A stretch of 64,000 bases of DNA from contig NC_015312.1 in assembly GCF_000196675.2 (NCBI RefSeq), positions 4,154,001-4,218,000 of the forward strand, given 5' to 3'. Below the pieces are notes generated by a model. It was not told where the DNA came from. It saw only the letters and a program-made list of their open reading frames with translations, and did no database searches. Source of the DNA: Pseudonocardia benzenivorans CB1190. GTDB taxonomy: Bacteria; Actinomycetota; Actinomycetes; Mycobacteriales; Pseudonocardiaceae. The position numbers and the translations under genes were made by a program. Positions within the stretch are counted from its first letter, which is position 1; each line of letters begins with the position of its first letter. Shown in pieces: positions 19,166 to 26,865 of the stretch.

Positions 19166-19314
19166 ACGACCGTGAGGTTGAGCGCGATCGGACCCGGCGC
19201 AACCTCACTGCTCTCGCGCGGCCGCGGAACGACCGTCAGGTTGCGCTCAACGGGCGGCGCGCAACCCCAGCGCTCCCGATCAGCTGCCGCACGACCGTGA
19301 GGTTGCGCCCGGGG
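19166..19314. repeat. Right array of inverted GCGCAACCTCAC half-sites
   Basis: Five half-sites follow the pseudogene: ACGACCGTGAGGTTG (19166-19180), GCGCAACCTCACTGCTC (19197-19213), ACGACCGTCAGGTTGCGCTC (19229-19248), GCGCAACCCCAGCGCTC (19259-19275), and ACGACCGTGAGGTTGCGCCC (19291-19310). The orientations alternate. They match the left array closely, including the trailing GCTC and the CCCGGGG after the last unit, which also follows the half-site at 17887. Confidence 0.8.
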
Positions 19315-19392
19315 TGCGCGAGCGGCGGCCGACCCCGGATCGGTCGGGGGCCGGGCTTCGGGGCGGCACTCACACCCGACCCGGGGCCGGGC

Positions 19393-19863
19393 TCAGCCGG
19401 GGTGGACGTCGACCAGCTCGCCGTCGACGACGCCGGTGCGCGTGCGCACGGTGGGCGCGTCCGGGCCGGACTCCCGCTCCCAGCGCAGGAAGCGATCGGC
19501 CTCGGCCAGTACGGCGCCGCCCAGCCACAGCGCGACCACGGCGTCGTCGACGAGTCCGAACACGCTGAGCAGCAGCTCCGGGACGATGTCGACCGGCGAC
19601 AGCAGGTACCCCGCCGCGAGCACGAACAGCAGCAGCCTGCTCGCCGGCAACCCGGGATAGCGGCCGGTCACCGCGGCACCCGCCATCCGCGGGACCGCGG
19701 TCAGCATCTCCCCCACGCCTGCCCCGCCGGGCCGCCGGGCCTGGCGCACGAGCGTCCACAGCGCGCGGAACGCCGCGATGCGCCGGGGCCCGAACCGGGC
19801 GGCCGCCCCTGCCGTCGTTCCGGTGCCCGCCGCCGTCCGCGCCTTCGACCTCGCCACCGTCAT
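19393..19863 (-). CDS. YkvA-family (DUF1232) small membrane protein
   Basis: A 156-residue protein. The DUF1232 signature YLLSPVDIVPELLLSVFGLVDDAVVALWL sits at about residues 80-110 and spans one or two hydrophobic helices. The N-terminus is basic and Ala-rich. I chose MTVARSK at 19863 over the start at 19917 because the extra residues lack family character. YkvA proteins have no established biochemical role. It is divergent from the PadR gene. Confidence 0.8.
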   Translation of the reverse strand: MTVARSKARTAAGTGTTAGAAARFGPRRIAAFRALWTLVRQARRPGGAGVGEMLTAVPRMAGAAVTGRYPGLPASRLLLFVLAAGYLLSPVDIVPELLLSVFGLVDDAVVALWLGGAVLAEADRFLRWERESGPDAPTVRTRTGVVDGELVDVHPG

Positions 19864-19992
19864 CGCCTCCTCGCGGCGCTCCGGACGGAGCGCAACATCG
19901 GGATACGAACCGGACACCCCTCGGTGTTCCCGAACCTCGTCTCCTGTGGCTCAGCGCACACTCCGTGAAGCTTATGTTTGCATCGCGAGCCG

Positions 19993-20008
19993 TCGCGATA
20001 TATCGTGA
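19993..20008. promoter_or_regulatory. Candidate PadR operator
   Basis: TCGCGATA-TATCGTGA is a 16-bp palindrome with one mismatched pair, 62 bp upstream of the PadR start in an unusually A/T-rich patch. A second, looser TCGCGA lies at 19983-19988. Autoregulation through such a site is typical of PadR proteins. Confidence 0.5.
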
Positions 20009-20070
20009 TGGCACGCGATTCGATCGACTAACGGACCGCATCCACCCTCACGACTGTCAGGAGACATCAG

Positions 20071-20814
20071 ATGAACGCCATGAACCCCCCGTGGGACCCC
20101 CGTTTCGGTGCCGGCTTCGGCGGCGGATTCCGCGGCGGCCATCGCGCCGCGTTCCGCGCGGCGATGGCCGCCGAGCACGGAGCCGGTCGCGGCGGCCCGC
20201 ACGAGCATCCGGACGAGGACGACGGAGGCCGGCGCGGCGGCCCGGGCCGGCGTGGTCGCCGGCACAGCGGCCCGCGCTTCGGCCCGCCCGGCGCCCCGTT
20301 CGGCCCCGGCGGTTTCGGTCCGGGCGGCCCCGGCTTCGGTCCCGGCCCGCGCGGATTCGGCCGCCGCGGCCGGCGGACCAACCGCGGCGACGTCCGCGCC
20401 GCCGTCCTCGCGCTGGTCGCGGAGCAGCCGCGGCACGGCTACGAGATCATCCAGGAGATCGCGGCGCGCACCGACGGGGCCTGGAAGCCCAGCCCCGGCT
20501 CGGTCTACCCGACGCTCTCGCAGCTCGAGGACGAGGGCCTGGTCCGCGTCGAGCAGACCGACGGCCGCCGCGTCGTCCAGCTCACCGACGCCGGCACGAC
20601 CTACGTCGCCGAGCACCGCGAGGAGCTCGACAAGGTCTGGGAGTCCGCGGTGCGCGACCCCGACGACGACACCGCCGAGCTCTGGACCCAGCTGGGTCAG
20701 CTGCATGCGGCGGCACAGCAGGTGATGGCCACCGGCACGCCCGAGCAGATGCACACGGCGACCGAGGCGATCACCGAGGCGCGGAAGGCGATCTACCGCC
20801 TGCTCGCCGAGTGA
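20071..20814 (+). CDS. PadR-family transcriptional regulator with Gly/Arg-rich N-terminus
   Basis: A 247-residue protein. Residues ~1-105 are low-complexity (Gly, Pro, Arg, Phe repeats such as RFGPPGAPFGPGGFGPGGPGFGPG). The PadR winged helix follows (NRGDVRAAVLALVAEQPRHGYEIIQEIAARTDGAWKPSPGSVYPTLSQLEDEGLVRVEQTDGRRVVQLTDAG) and then a C-terminal helical dimerisation segment. PadR-s1 regulators usually repress a neighbouring transporter or their own gene. No transporter is adjacent here, so autoregulation or distant targets are likely. It ends before a strong bidirectional terminator. Confidence 0.9.
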   Translation: MNAMNPPWDPRFGAGFGGGFRGGHRAAFRAAMAAEHGAGRGGPHEHPDEDDGGRRGGPGRRGRRHSGPRFGPPGAPFGPGGFGPGGPGFGPGPRGFGRRGRRTNRGDVRAAVLALVAEQPRHGYEIIQEIAARTDGAWKPSPGSVYPTLSQLEDEGLVRVEQTDGRRVVQLTDAGTTYVAEHREELDKVWESAVRDPDDDTAELWTQLGQLHAAAQQVMATGTPEQMHTATEAITEARKAIYRLLAE

Positions 20815-20842
20815 CGCACCCCTGAGACGACGCACCCTGAGA

Positions 20843-20878
20843 CGACGAGGGCCCCGACCGCGGTCGGGGCCCTCGTCG
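20843..20878. terminator. Bidirectional terminator between PadR and SCO5389-like genes
   Basis: A perfect 36-bp palindrome with arms CGACGAGGGCCCCGACCG (20843-20860) and complement (20861-20878), between convergent genes. It ends 7 bp before the stop of the minus-strand gene. A near-duplicate CGCACCCTGAGACGA tract lies just upstream (20815-20845). Confidence 0.8.
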
Positions 20879-20885
20879 GCGTGCG

Positions 20886-21281
20886 TCAGCAGTCGCGCAG
20901 CTCCGGGCTCTGGTTGAGCACCTGGCCGCGCGGCGAGACGAACTCCCGGTACACCGTCGAGTCGACGGCGGCCGGGGCGAACGCGGCGACGCGATGGCAG
21001 TTCTGGAACGCCAGGGTGACGCCGAAGTGCCGTTCCATGGCGCCGCGGATGGCGTTGCTGGCCAGGGCCCGCAGCAGCTGGCCGCGCTCGGCCTCCGACG
21101 GCGGGGGCACCTCGTGCTCGCCGAACGGGGCCTCGGGACGCGCCTGCCCGTCGGCGACGGCCGCGGACACGACCTCCCAGGCATAGGGCAGGGAGCCGCG
21201 GACCACCGCGAGGAACGCGGCGTCGTCGAGCTCGCCGCGTTCGGCGCTCTCGAGGACGGCGGTGGGGACGTCGAGCGACAT
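20886..21281 (-). CDS. SCO5389-like conserved actinobacterial protein
   Basis: A 131-residue protein with the start MSLDVPTAVLESAERGELDDAAFLAVVRGSLPYAWEVV and highly regular later segments (PPPSEAERGQLLRALASNAIRGAMERHFGV, LAFQNCHRVAAF, LNQSPELRDC at the C-terminus). It matches my recollection of a conserved family named after Streptomyces SCO5389, with no known function. Two cysteines (QNC, RDC-end) may be functional. It lies 52 bp downstream of the CooC-like ATPase and probably forms a unit with it. I chose 21281 because it gives the conserved N-terminus. Confidence 0.75.
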   Translation of the reverse strand: MSLDVPTAVLESAERGELDDAAFLAVVRGSLPYAWEVVSAAVADGQARPEAPFGEHEVPPPSEAERGQLLRALASNAIRGAMERHFGVTLAFQNCHRVAAFAPAAVDSTVYREFVSPRGQVLNQSPELRDC

Positions 21282-21333
21282 GGGGATCTCCTCGTTGTTG
21301 TCGGCGTTGCGTATCGGCGTTGCGTGTCGGACG

Positions 21334-22284
21334 TCAGGCGGGGACCGGGGCACCCGGCACGAAACCGGGCGCGACCTGGGCGGCCAGGTCGACACCTGTG
21401 GCGCGGTCGCCCCAGGCCCTGGCGTTGCGCAGGTGGAACTCGACGGTGTCGCGGTGGTAGGCCGCCCAGTCCCGGGAGCGGGCGTCGAGGGCGGCGAGGA
21501 CATCGGCGAGCACCGCGGCGTTGGCGGGTTCGAGTGCGGCCACCGGGTGCGGCTCCCCGCGCTCGGCGGCGCGCACCCAGGGCGAGCGGGTCAGCCAGCC
21601 CAGCAGCGCGTCGCCCGCGTGCTCGCGCAGGTAGGCGACGTCGGCATCGTCGTCGACCTTGTTGCCCAGCACCGCGAGGGCGACACCGCGACCGGCGGCG
21701 TGCGCGGCGTACTGGTGGTAGACCCCGACGCCGCGCCGCGTCGGCTCGCTGACGAGCACGGTCAGGTCGAAGCGGGTGAACAGGCCGGAGGCGAACGCGT
21801 CGGCGCCCGCGGTCATGTCGACGACGACGTACTCCCCCGGGCCGTCGAGCAGGTGGTTGAGCCACAGCTCCACCGCACCGGTCTTGGAGTGGTAGCAGGA
21901 CACGCCGATGTCCGCCTCGTCGAACTCGCCGGTGACGAGGTAGCGCACGCCGTCGGGCGTCGTCGCCGCACAGCGGGCGAGCACCTCGTCGTGGGCGTCG
22001 AGGCCGACCATCCGGGAGCCGGGTCCGGGCGGCGTCGTCTTGATCATCGCGTCGGCGGACGCGACCAGCGGGTTGTCGCCGCGCAGATGGTCCTTGAGCC
22101 AGGTCAGGTCGGCGCCGAGCGGGCACGGCTGTGGTCCCCGCGCGCCGAGGGCCTCGCCCAGGTTCTGGTTGATGTCGGCGTCGACGGCGAGCACGGGATG
22201 CCCCCGATGGGCCAGCAGCCGGCTGAACATCGCCGCGGCCGTCGTCTTCCCGCTACCGCCCTTGCCCACGAACGCGATCCGCAC
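21334..22284 (-). CDS. CooC/MinD-type P-loop ATPase
   Basis: A 316-residue SIMIBI-class ATPase. The deviant Walker A GKGGSGKTTAA is at the N-terminus. Then come DADINQNLGEALG, a switch-II-like strand VVVDMTAGADAFASGLFTRFD, LTVLVSEPTRRGVGVY and the base-recognition strand LAVLGNKVDDDAD. This resembles CooC-type metallocenter-insertion ATPases and ParA/MinD relatives. No CO dehydrogenase or nickel enzyme is nearby. I chose the GTG at 22284 (VRIAFVGKGGSG), because the longer start at 22335 adds 17 non-family residues. It is paired with the SCO5389-like gene downstream. Confidence 0.8.
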   Translation of the reverse strand: MRIAFVGKGGSGKTTAAAMFSRLLAHRGHPVLAVDADINQNLGEALGARGPQPCPLGADLTWLKDHLRGDNPLVASADAMIKTTPPGPGSRMVGLDAHDEVLARCAATTPDGVRYLVTGEFDEADIGVSCYHSKTGAVELWLNHLLDGPGEYVVVDMTAGADAFASGLFTRFDLTVLVSEPTRRGVGVYHQYAAHAAGRGVALAVLGNKVDDDADVAYLREHAGDALLGWLTRSPWVRAAERGEPHPVAALEPANAAVLADVLAALDARSRDWAAYHRDTVEFHLRNARAWGDRATGVDLAAQVAPGFVPGAPVPA

Positions 22285-22374
22285 CTGTGTCCTCCCGGTC
22301 CTTCGACTGAACACGGTAACGGTATCGGTTTTCACTTACGGGTGATCATTCCGGGGTCCCCGGGGTCGGCGCAG

Positions 22375-22399
22375 GATTCACCACGGATCGTTGTGAATC
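22375..22399. promoter_or_regulatory. Candidate operator in the ATPase/FAH divergent region
   Basis: GATTCAC (22375-22381) and GTGAATC (22393-22399) are perfect inverted arms with an 11-bp spacer, in the 191-bp gap between divergent genes. No regulator gene is adjacent on this side; the LysR gene at 25690 is the nearest candidate. Confidence 0.4.
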
Positions 22400-22475
22400 G
22401 ACGACAACTCGGTGTTTCCCCTCACACCCCGCGGGGCCATAGCGTCGGGGTCCGCCGAGGACGAGGAGGTCCCGT

Positions 22476-23390
22476 TTGCGACTGGTCACCTATCGCCGGG
22501 CAGCGGCCGCCCCGCGCGTCGGGGTGCTGACGGAGGACCGGGTCGTCGACCTGCCCGGGTTCGCCTCCATGCAGGAACTGCTCGAGCGCGGCCCCACCGG
22601 CATCGACGAGGCGCGCGCCGCCGCGCAGGCCGCCACGACCACGCACCCGCTCGCCGAGGTCACGCTGCTCGCGCCGCTCCCCCGGCCGCGCACCATGCGC
22701 GACTTCATGCTCGTCGAGGAACACGTGCGCAACAGCTTCGGCGACGTCCCGGAGGAGTGGTTCCGCATCCCGGTGCACTGGAAGTGCAACCCCGACACCG
22801 TGATCGGCCCCGACGTCGAGGCGCCGTGGCCCTACTACACCGACAAGCTCGACTACGAGCTCGAGGTGGCCGCGGTCATCGGCGCCCCGCTCTTCCGGGC
22901 GAGCGTGGAGGAGGCCGCGGCGGCCATCGCCGGCTACACGATCTTCAACGACTGGAGCGCGCGCGACATCCAGTTCCGCGAGATGTCCGTCGGCATCGGC
23001 CCGGCGTTCGGCAAGGACTTCGCGACGACGCTGGGACCCTGCCTCACCACCGCCGACGCGTTCGACGCCACCGGCGCCCGGATGCGCGCGCGGGTCAACG
23101 GCGAGACGTGGTCGGAGGGCTCGATCGGCGCGATGCGCTTCTCGTTCCCCGAGGTCATCGCGACGCTGTCGGAGTACCAGCCGCTGCACCCCGGCGACGT
23201 GCTCGGCGGTGGCACCGCCGGGCGCGGCTGCGGCCTGGAGCTCGACCGTTGGATCCGCCCCGGGGACGTCGTCGAGCTGGAGGTCGACGGCATCGGGGTG
23301 CTGCGCAACACCGTCGGGCAGCCGGACGCGCCCGGCGCCCGCACCGTCGATCTGAGAAGGCCGACCGAGGAACAGGAGGAGGTCCCGTGA
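22476..23390 (+). CDS. Fumarylacetoacetate hydrolase-family protein
   Basis: A 304-residue FAH-superfamily enzyme. The C-terminal catalytic domain has FMLVEEHVRNSFG, the metal ligands in YELEVAAVIGAP and FNDWSARDIQFREM, GKDFATTLGPCLTT, and the closing GTAGRGCGLELDRWIRPGDVVELEVDGIG. Members hydrolyse C-C bonds of acylpyruvates or hydrate/isomerise ring-cleavage products. The TTG start is supported by AGGAGG at 22464-22469. It overlaps the next gene by 4 bp (GTGA). With the flavin monooxygenase and MBL hydrolase it suggests a catabolic operon for a cyclic or aromatic compound; the substrate is unknown. Confidence 0.88.
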   Translation: MRLVTYRRAAAAPRVGVLTEDRVVDLPGFASMQELLERGPTGIDEARAAAQAATTTHPLAEVTLLAPLPRPRTMRDFMLVEEHVRNSFGDVPEEWFRIPVHWKCNPDTVIGPDVEAPWPYYTDKLDYELEVAAVIGAPLFRASVEEAAAAIAGYTIFNDWSARDIQFREMSVGIGPAFGKDFATTLGPCLTTADAFDATGARMRARVNGETWSEGSIGAMRFSFPEVIATLSEYQPLHPGDVLGGGTAGRGCGLELDRWIRPGDVVELEVDGIGVLRNTVGQPDAPGARTVDLRRPTEEQEEVP

Positions 23391-24667
23391 CCGAGGTGAT
23401 CCTGCAGGTGTACCCGTCGCTCGGCGACGAGGCGGCGATGGCCGCCCAGCGGCCGATCGGCCGCAACAACGACGCATACCAGAAGATGCTGGCCGGGCTG
23501 ATCGAGGTCTGCCAGGCCGCCGACGACCTGGGCTACTGGGGCATCACCCACGTCGAGCACCACATGCACACCGAGGGCATGGAGATCTCCCCCGCCCCGC
23601 TCATGCTCAACGTGCACCTCGGGCACTACACGAAGCGGCTGCGGCACGGCCAGCTCGGCCTCGTGCTGCCCGCGCACGACCCGATCCGCCTCGCCGAGGA
23701 GATCGCGATCGCCGACCACATGCTGCAGGGCAGGCTGTTCGTCGGCATGGCGCGCGGCTACCAGGCGCGCTGGCAGAACATCCTCGGGCAGCGCTTCAAC
23801 GTCACCAGCACCGCGTCGGACCAGAGCGAGGCCGACCAGCGCAACCGGCTGCTGTTCAGCGAGAACTTCGCGATCATGAAGAAGGCCTGGACCGAGGACC
23901 TGCTCACCTACGACGGCCCGACCTACAAGATCCCCTACCCGGTCGAGGGCATCCCCAACTGGCCGCCGGCCGCGACGATCACCGGCAAGTACGGCGTCCC
24001 CGGCGAGGTCGACGAGAACGGCACGGTCAAGGGCGTCGGCATCGTCCCGAAGCCGTACACGAGCCCGCACCCGCAGCTGTTCCAGGCGTTCGGCGCGAGC
24101 CCCGGGACGCTGCGCTGGTGCGGCGAGGAGGACGTCACCCCGACGATCCTCATGGGCTCGATGACCAAGCTGCGCGCGCTGATGGAGATCTACCAGGAGG
24201 GCGCCGCCTCACGCGGCCGCCATCCCCGCTTCGGCGAGGGCATCGGCGTGTGCCGCACGTTCTACGTCTTCCCCAACGGGACGCCGCAGGACGAGGTCGA
24301 CGCGAAGATCCGGCGCAGCGTCGAGCTCTACGAGGAGCCGGTGTGGCGCGGCTGGTACGAGCAGTTCGGGTTCATGGAGGGCAGCCGCCTCGACGACGAG
24401 GAGGGCCCCGTGCCGAAGCCGGGCGAGCACCTCGCCGACCGGCTGATCAACAGCGGGCTGCTCATCGGCGGGACCGTCGACCAGGTCAAGCGGCGCATCG
24501 AGGAGTTCCTCACGGACCTGCCGATCGACTACTTCGTGTGGCTCTTCCACTGGGGGATGATCCCCCGCGACGAGGGCCTGCGGATGCTCGAGCTGTTCGG
24601 CGAGCAGATCATGCCGGAGTTCGGGATCACGGGGGCGCCGGCGACGGTCGCCGGGGGCGGCGCATGA
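23387..24667 (+). CDS. LLM-class (bacterial luciferase-like) flavin-dependent monooxygenase
   Basis: A 426-residue luciferase-like TIM-barrel protein. Features include YWGITHVEHHMHTEGMEISPAPLMLNVHLGHYTKRLRHGQLGLVLPAHDPIRLAEEIAIADHMLQGRLFVGMARGYQARW, characteristic of the family's FMN-barrel strands, and IGGTVDQVKRRIEEF near the C-terminus. Such enzymes use reduced FMN and O2 for hydroxylation or Baeyer-Villiger-type oxidation and need a flavin reductase, which is not encoded nearby. The GTG start overlaps the FAH stop, which argues for translational coupling and a shared pathway. Confidence 0.9.
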   Translation: MTEVILQVYPSLGDEAAMAAQRPIGRNNDAYQKMLAGLIEVCQAADDLGYWGITHVEHHMHTEGMEISPAPLMLNVHLGHYTKRLRHGQLGLVLPAHDPIRLAEEIAIADHMLQGRLFVGMARGYQARWQNILGQRFNVTSTASDQSEADQRNRLLFSENFAIMKKAWTEDLLTYDGPTYKIPYPVEGIPNWPPAATITGKYGVPGEVDENGTVKGVGIVPKPYTSPHPQLFQAFGASPGTLRWCGEEDVTPTILMGSMTKLRALMEIYQEGAASRGRHPRFGEGIGVCRTFYVFPNGTPQDEVDAKIRRSVELYEEPVWRGWYEQFGFMEGSRLDDEEGPVPKPGEHLADRLINSGLLIGGTVDQVKRRIEEFLTDLPIDYFVWLFHWGMIPRDEGLRMLELFGEQIMPEFGITGAPATVAGGGA

Positions 24668-24740
24668 CCGGGCGACCCCGAGCGGACCAACGGCACGGCG
24701 CCCGCGCGCAGTGCCGACCGGGCTCCGGTGAGGGGGCGCG

Positions 24741-25673
24741 ATGAGTACTCCGCGCTCCCGCGCGGCGGGGATGCCGGACCCGAGCGTGCAGGACCTCGGC
24801 AAGGGCTTCCACGTGTTCGTCCAGCTCGACGGCAGCTGGGGGCTCAACAACGTCGGCATCTTCGCGGGCCGCGACGGGGTGATCCTCGTCGACACCACGT
24901 TCACCGAAGGGCGGGCCCGCGCGCTGCGGGCCGCGGTGACCGAGCTGTCGCCGCACCCGATCCGCACTGTCCTCAACACCCATCACCACGGCGACCACAC
25001 GTACGGGAACTACCTGTTCCCCGAGGCGACGATCATCGGCCACGAGCTGTGCCGCTCGGCGACCATCGCGACGGGGTTCGAGACGAAGAAGTGGTTCCCC
25101 GACGTGGACTGGGGCGACATCCGGATCGTCCCGCCCGCGGTGACCTTCCGCGACGAGCTCACGCTCTGGTGCGACGACGTCCCCGCGACGGTGAGGTTCG
25201 TCGGGCCGGCGCACACGACGAACGACGTCTACATGTGGGTGCCGGAGCACTCGCTGCTGTTCGCGGGCGACCTGGTGTTCAACGGCGGGACCCCGTTCGT
25301 CGTCATGGGGTCGATCTCGGGGCTGCTGCGCGCGCTCGACGAGCTCGACGGGCTCGGCGCGCACACGGTCGTGCCCGGGCACGGGGCCGTCGGCGGGCCG
25401 GAGGTGGTCGGCCACCAGCGCGACTACCTGCTGTGGCTGCAGGACGTCGCGCAGCGGGGGTTCGACGCGGGCACGGAGCCGCTGGACCTCGCCCGCAGCG
25501 TCGACCTGGGCACGTTCGCGCGGCTCACCGACTCCGAACGGCTGGTGGGCAACCTCCACCGCGCCTACTCCGAGCTGCGCGGCGAGCCGCTCGGCGGGCC
25601 GCTGGACTACGACCGGATCGTCGACGAGATGGTCGCGTTCAACGACGGGCAGCCCCTGCACTGCGTCGCCTGA
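24741..25673 (+). CDS. MBL-fold metallo-hydrolase
   Basis: A 310-residue metallo-beta-lactamase-fold protein. The zinc motif THHHGDH is at ~residue 77, the downstream histidine in VGPAHTTNDVYMW, the aspartate in LLFAGDLVFN, and the last histidine in VVPGHG, so both metal sites look intact. It probably hydrolyses an ester, lactone or thioester made by the upstream FAH/LLM enzymes, whose direction it shares (73-bp gap). An ATG at 24726 is out of frame; the chosen ATG at 24741 gives the full domain. A long perfect palindrome begins 1 bp after the stop. Confidence 0.88.
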   Translation: MSTPRSRAAGMPDPSVQDLGKGFHVFVQLDGSWGLNNVGIFAGRDGVILVDTTFTEGRARALRAAVTELSPHPIRTVLNTHHHGDHTYGNYLFPEATIIGHELCRSATIATGFETKKWFPDVDWGDIRIVPPAVTFRDELTLWCDDVPATVRFVGPAHTTNDVYMWVPEHSLLFAGDLVFNGGTPFVVMGSISGLLRALDELDGLGAHTVVPGHGAVGGPEVVGHQRDYLLWLQDVAQRGFDAGTEPLDLARSVDLGTFARLTDSERLVGNLHRAYSELRGEPLGGPLDYDRIVDEMVAFNDGQPLHCVA

Positions 25674-25674
25674 G

Positions 25675-25724
25675 GGCTCGTGGGTGGCGTCACCGGTCGT
25701 GTCCGGTGACGCCACCCACGAGCC
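25675..25724. repeat. Perfect 22-bp-arm palindrome related to the GTGAGTGGCG element (copy E), probable terminator
   Basis: The arms 25675-25696 and 25703-25724 are exactly complementary around a 6-nt loop TCGTGT. The arm begins GGCTCGTGGGTGGCG, which matches the GCTCGTGAGTGGCG that other copies show on one strand; the inner half differs (TCACCGG rather than ATGGTCGC). It starts 1 bp after the MBL gene stop and covers the last 11 codons plus stop of the convergent LysR gene. Confidence 0.75.
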
Positions 25725-26652
25725 GCGACGCGGCCCAGCCCTCGCGCTCGGCGACGTCGAGCGCGAGGGCCCGGAAGTTCTGCACCGCGGGGCCGGCGAC
25801 ACTGCGCCAGAACAGGTGCACGGGCACGGCGGGGGCCGGCTCGACCGGCCGCCACACGAACCCGTCGGGCACCGGGTGGAACTGGGTCTCGAACGCCACC
25901 GAGAAGGCCCGGCCGCAGGCCACCTCGGTGCGCGCGGCCGGGTCGGTGTGGAACACCCCTGAGGACAGGTACTCGAACTCCAGGATCGGGCCGTCGAACC
26001 CGTTGAACCGGTAGAAGCCGACGACCTCGTCGAAGAAGCCCGGTGACAGCGTCCGCGGCCAGATCGTCAGCGTCATCGACGCGAGCGCCGCCAACGGCAC
26101 CGGCGACTCGTCGGCCAGCGCGTGGTCGGCGGCGAGGATGACGCCGATCTTCTCGTGGCGCAGCGTCGCGCACTCCAGGTCGCCCGAGAGCGTCGGGCAG
26201 CGGGCGAGTCCGACGTCGAACCGGCCGGCCTTGACCGCCGCGACCCCCTCGGCCTGCCACATCTCGCACATCTGCAACGTCACGTCCGGATGCCGGCGGT
26301 GCAGCTCGGCCACCAGCAGCGGCAGCGTCTCGTCGGCGAGGGTCGGGGTGAAGGAGATCGCGAGCAGCCCGGCCTCGCCGGCCGCGGTCCGCCGGGTCCG
26401 CTCGAACGCCGTCGAGACCGCGTCGAGGATGCCGCGGGCGTGGTCGAGCAGCTCGCGGCCGGCCTCGGTGAGCTCGACGTTGCGCGTGGTGCGCCGCAGC
26501 AGCTGCACGCCGAGCTCGTCCTCGAGCTGGCGGATCTGGGTCGACAGCGCCTGCTGGACGACGTTGAGCCGCTTCGCGGCGCGCGAGAAGTGCAGCTCCT
26601 CCGCGACGGCGACGAAGGCGCGCAGATGCCGGAGCTCGGCGTGCCCGCTCAC
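25690..26652 (-). CDS. LysR-family transcriptional regulator
   Basis: A 320-residue LTTR. The N-terminal HTH (ELRHLRAFVAVAEELHFSRAAKRLNVVQQALSTQIRQLEDELGVQLLRRTTRNVELTEAGRELLDHAR) and the periplasmic-binding-protein-like effector domain (LLAISFTPTLADETLPLLVAELHRRHPDVTLQMCEMWQ) are clear. I chose the GTG at 26652 (VSGHAELRHLRAF), since the in-frame upstream extension is low-complexity. It is convergent with the FAH/LLM/MBL operon and divergent from gnd-zwf. The last residues (LVGGVTGHDR) are encoded by the palindrome at 25675-25724, an unusual C-terminus for the family. Confidence 0.88.
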   Translation of the reverse strand: MSGHAELRHLRAFVAVAEELHFSRAAKRLNVVQQALSTQIRQLEDELGVQLLRRTTRNVELTEAGRELLDHARGILDAVSTAFERTRRTAAGEAGLLAISFTPTLADETLPLLVAELHRRHPDVTLQMCEMWQAEGVAAVKAGRFDVGLARCPTLSGDLECATLRHEKIGVILAADHALADESPVPLAALASMTLTIWPRTLSPGFFDEVVGFYRFNGFDGPILEFEYLSSGVFHTDPAARTEVACGRAFSVAFETQFHPVPDGFVWRPVEPAPAVPVHLFWRSVAGPAVQNFRALALDVAEREGWAASRLVGGVTGHDR

Positions 26653-26865
26653 ATGTCCGATTCTGACCGTCGCGACCGGTCCCTGGCCAGGCCTGCCGGA
26701 CCACGCCGCCCGACCGATCCTCGTGAGCGGGGCGTGCGGGGCCTGGCCGTGCGCGCTTCGTCCGTCGTTCGTCGGCGAACCCCTGGGCGAGATCCCCCGC
26801 CGGGCGCCAAGATGGTTCGGACACGCATCCGCGGAAGACCACACAGGACGCACGGGGAGTCGAGC

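Noticed and set aside
17852..19314. CRISPR array
   Set aside because: The repeats alternate in orientation, vary in sequence and have irregular spacing, and there are no cas genes.
24664..24744. Small 26-codon reading frame overlapping the end of the LLM gene
   Set aside because: It is low-complexity Arg/Gly/Ala with no ribosome binding site and looks like a by-product of high GC.
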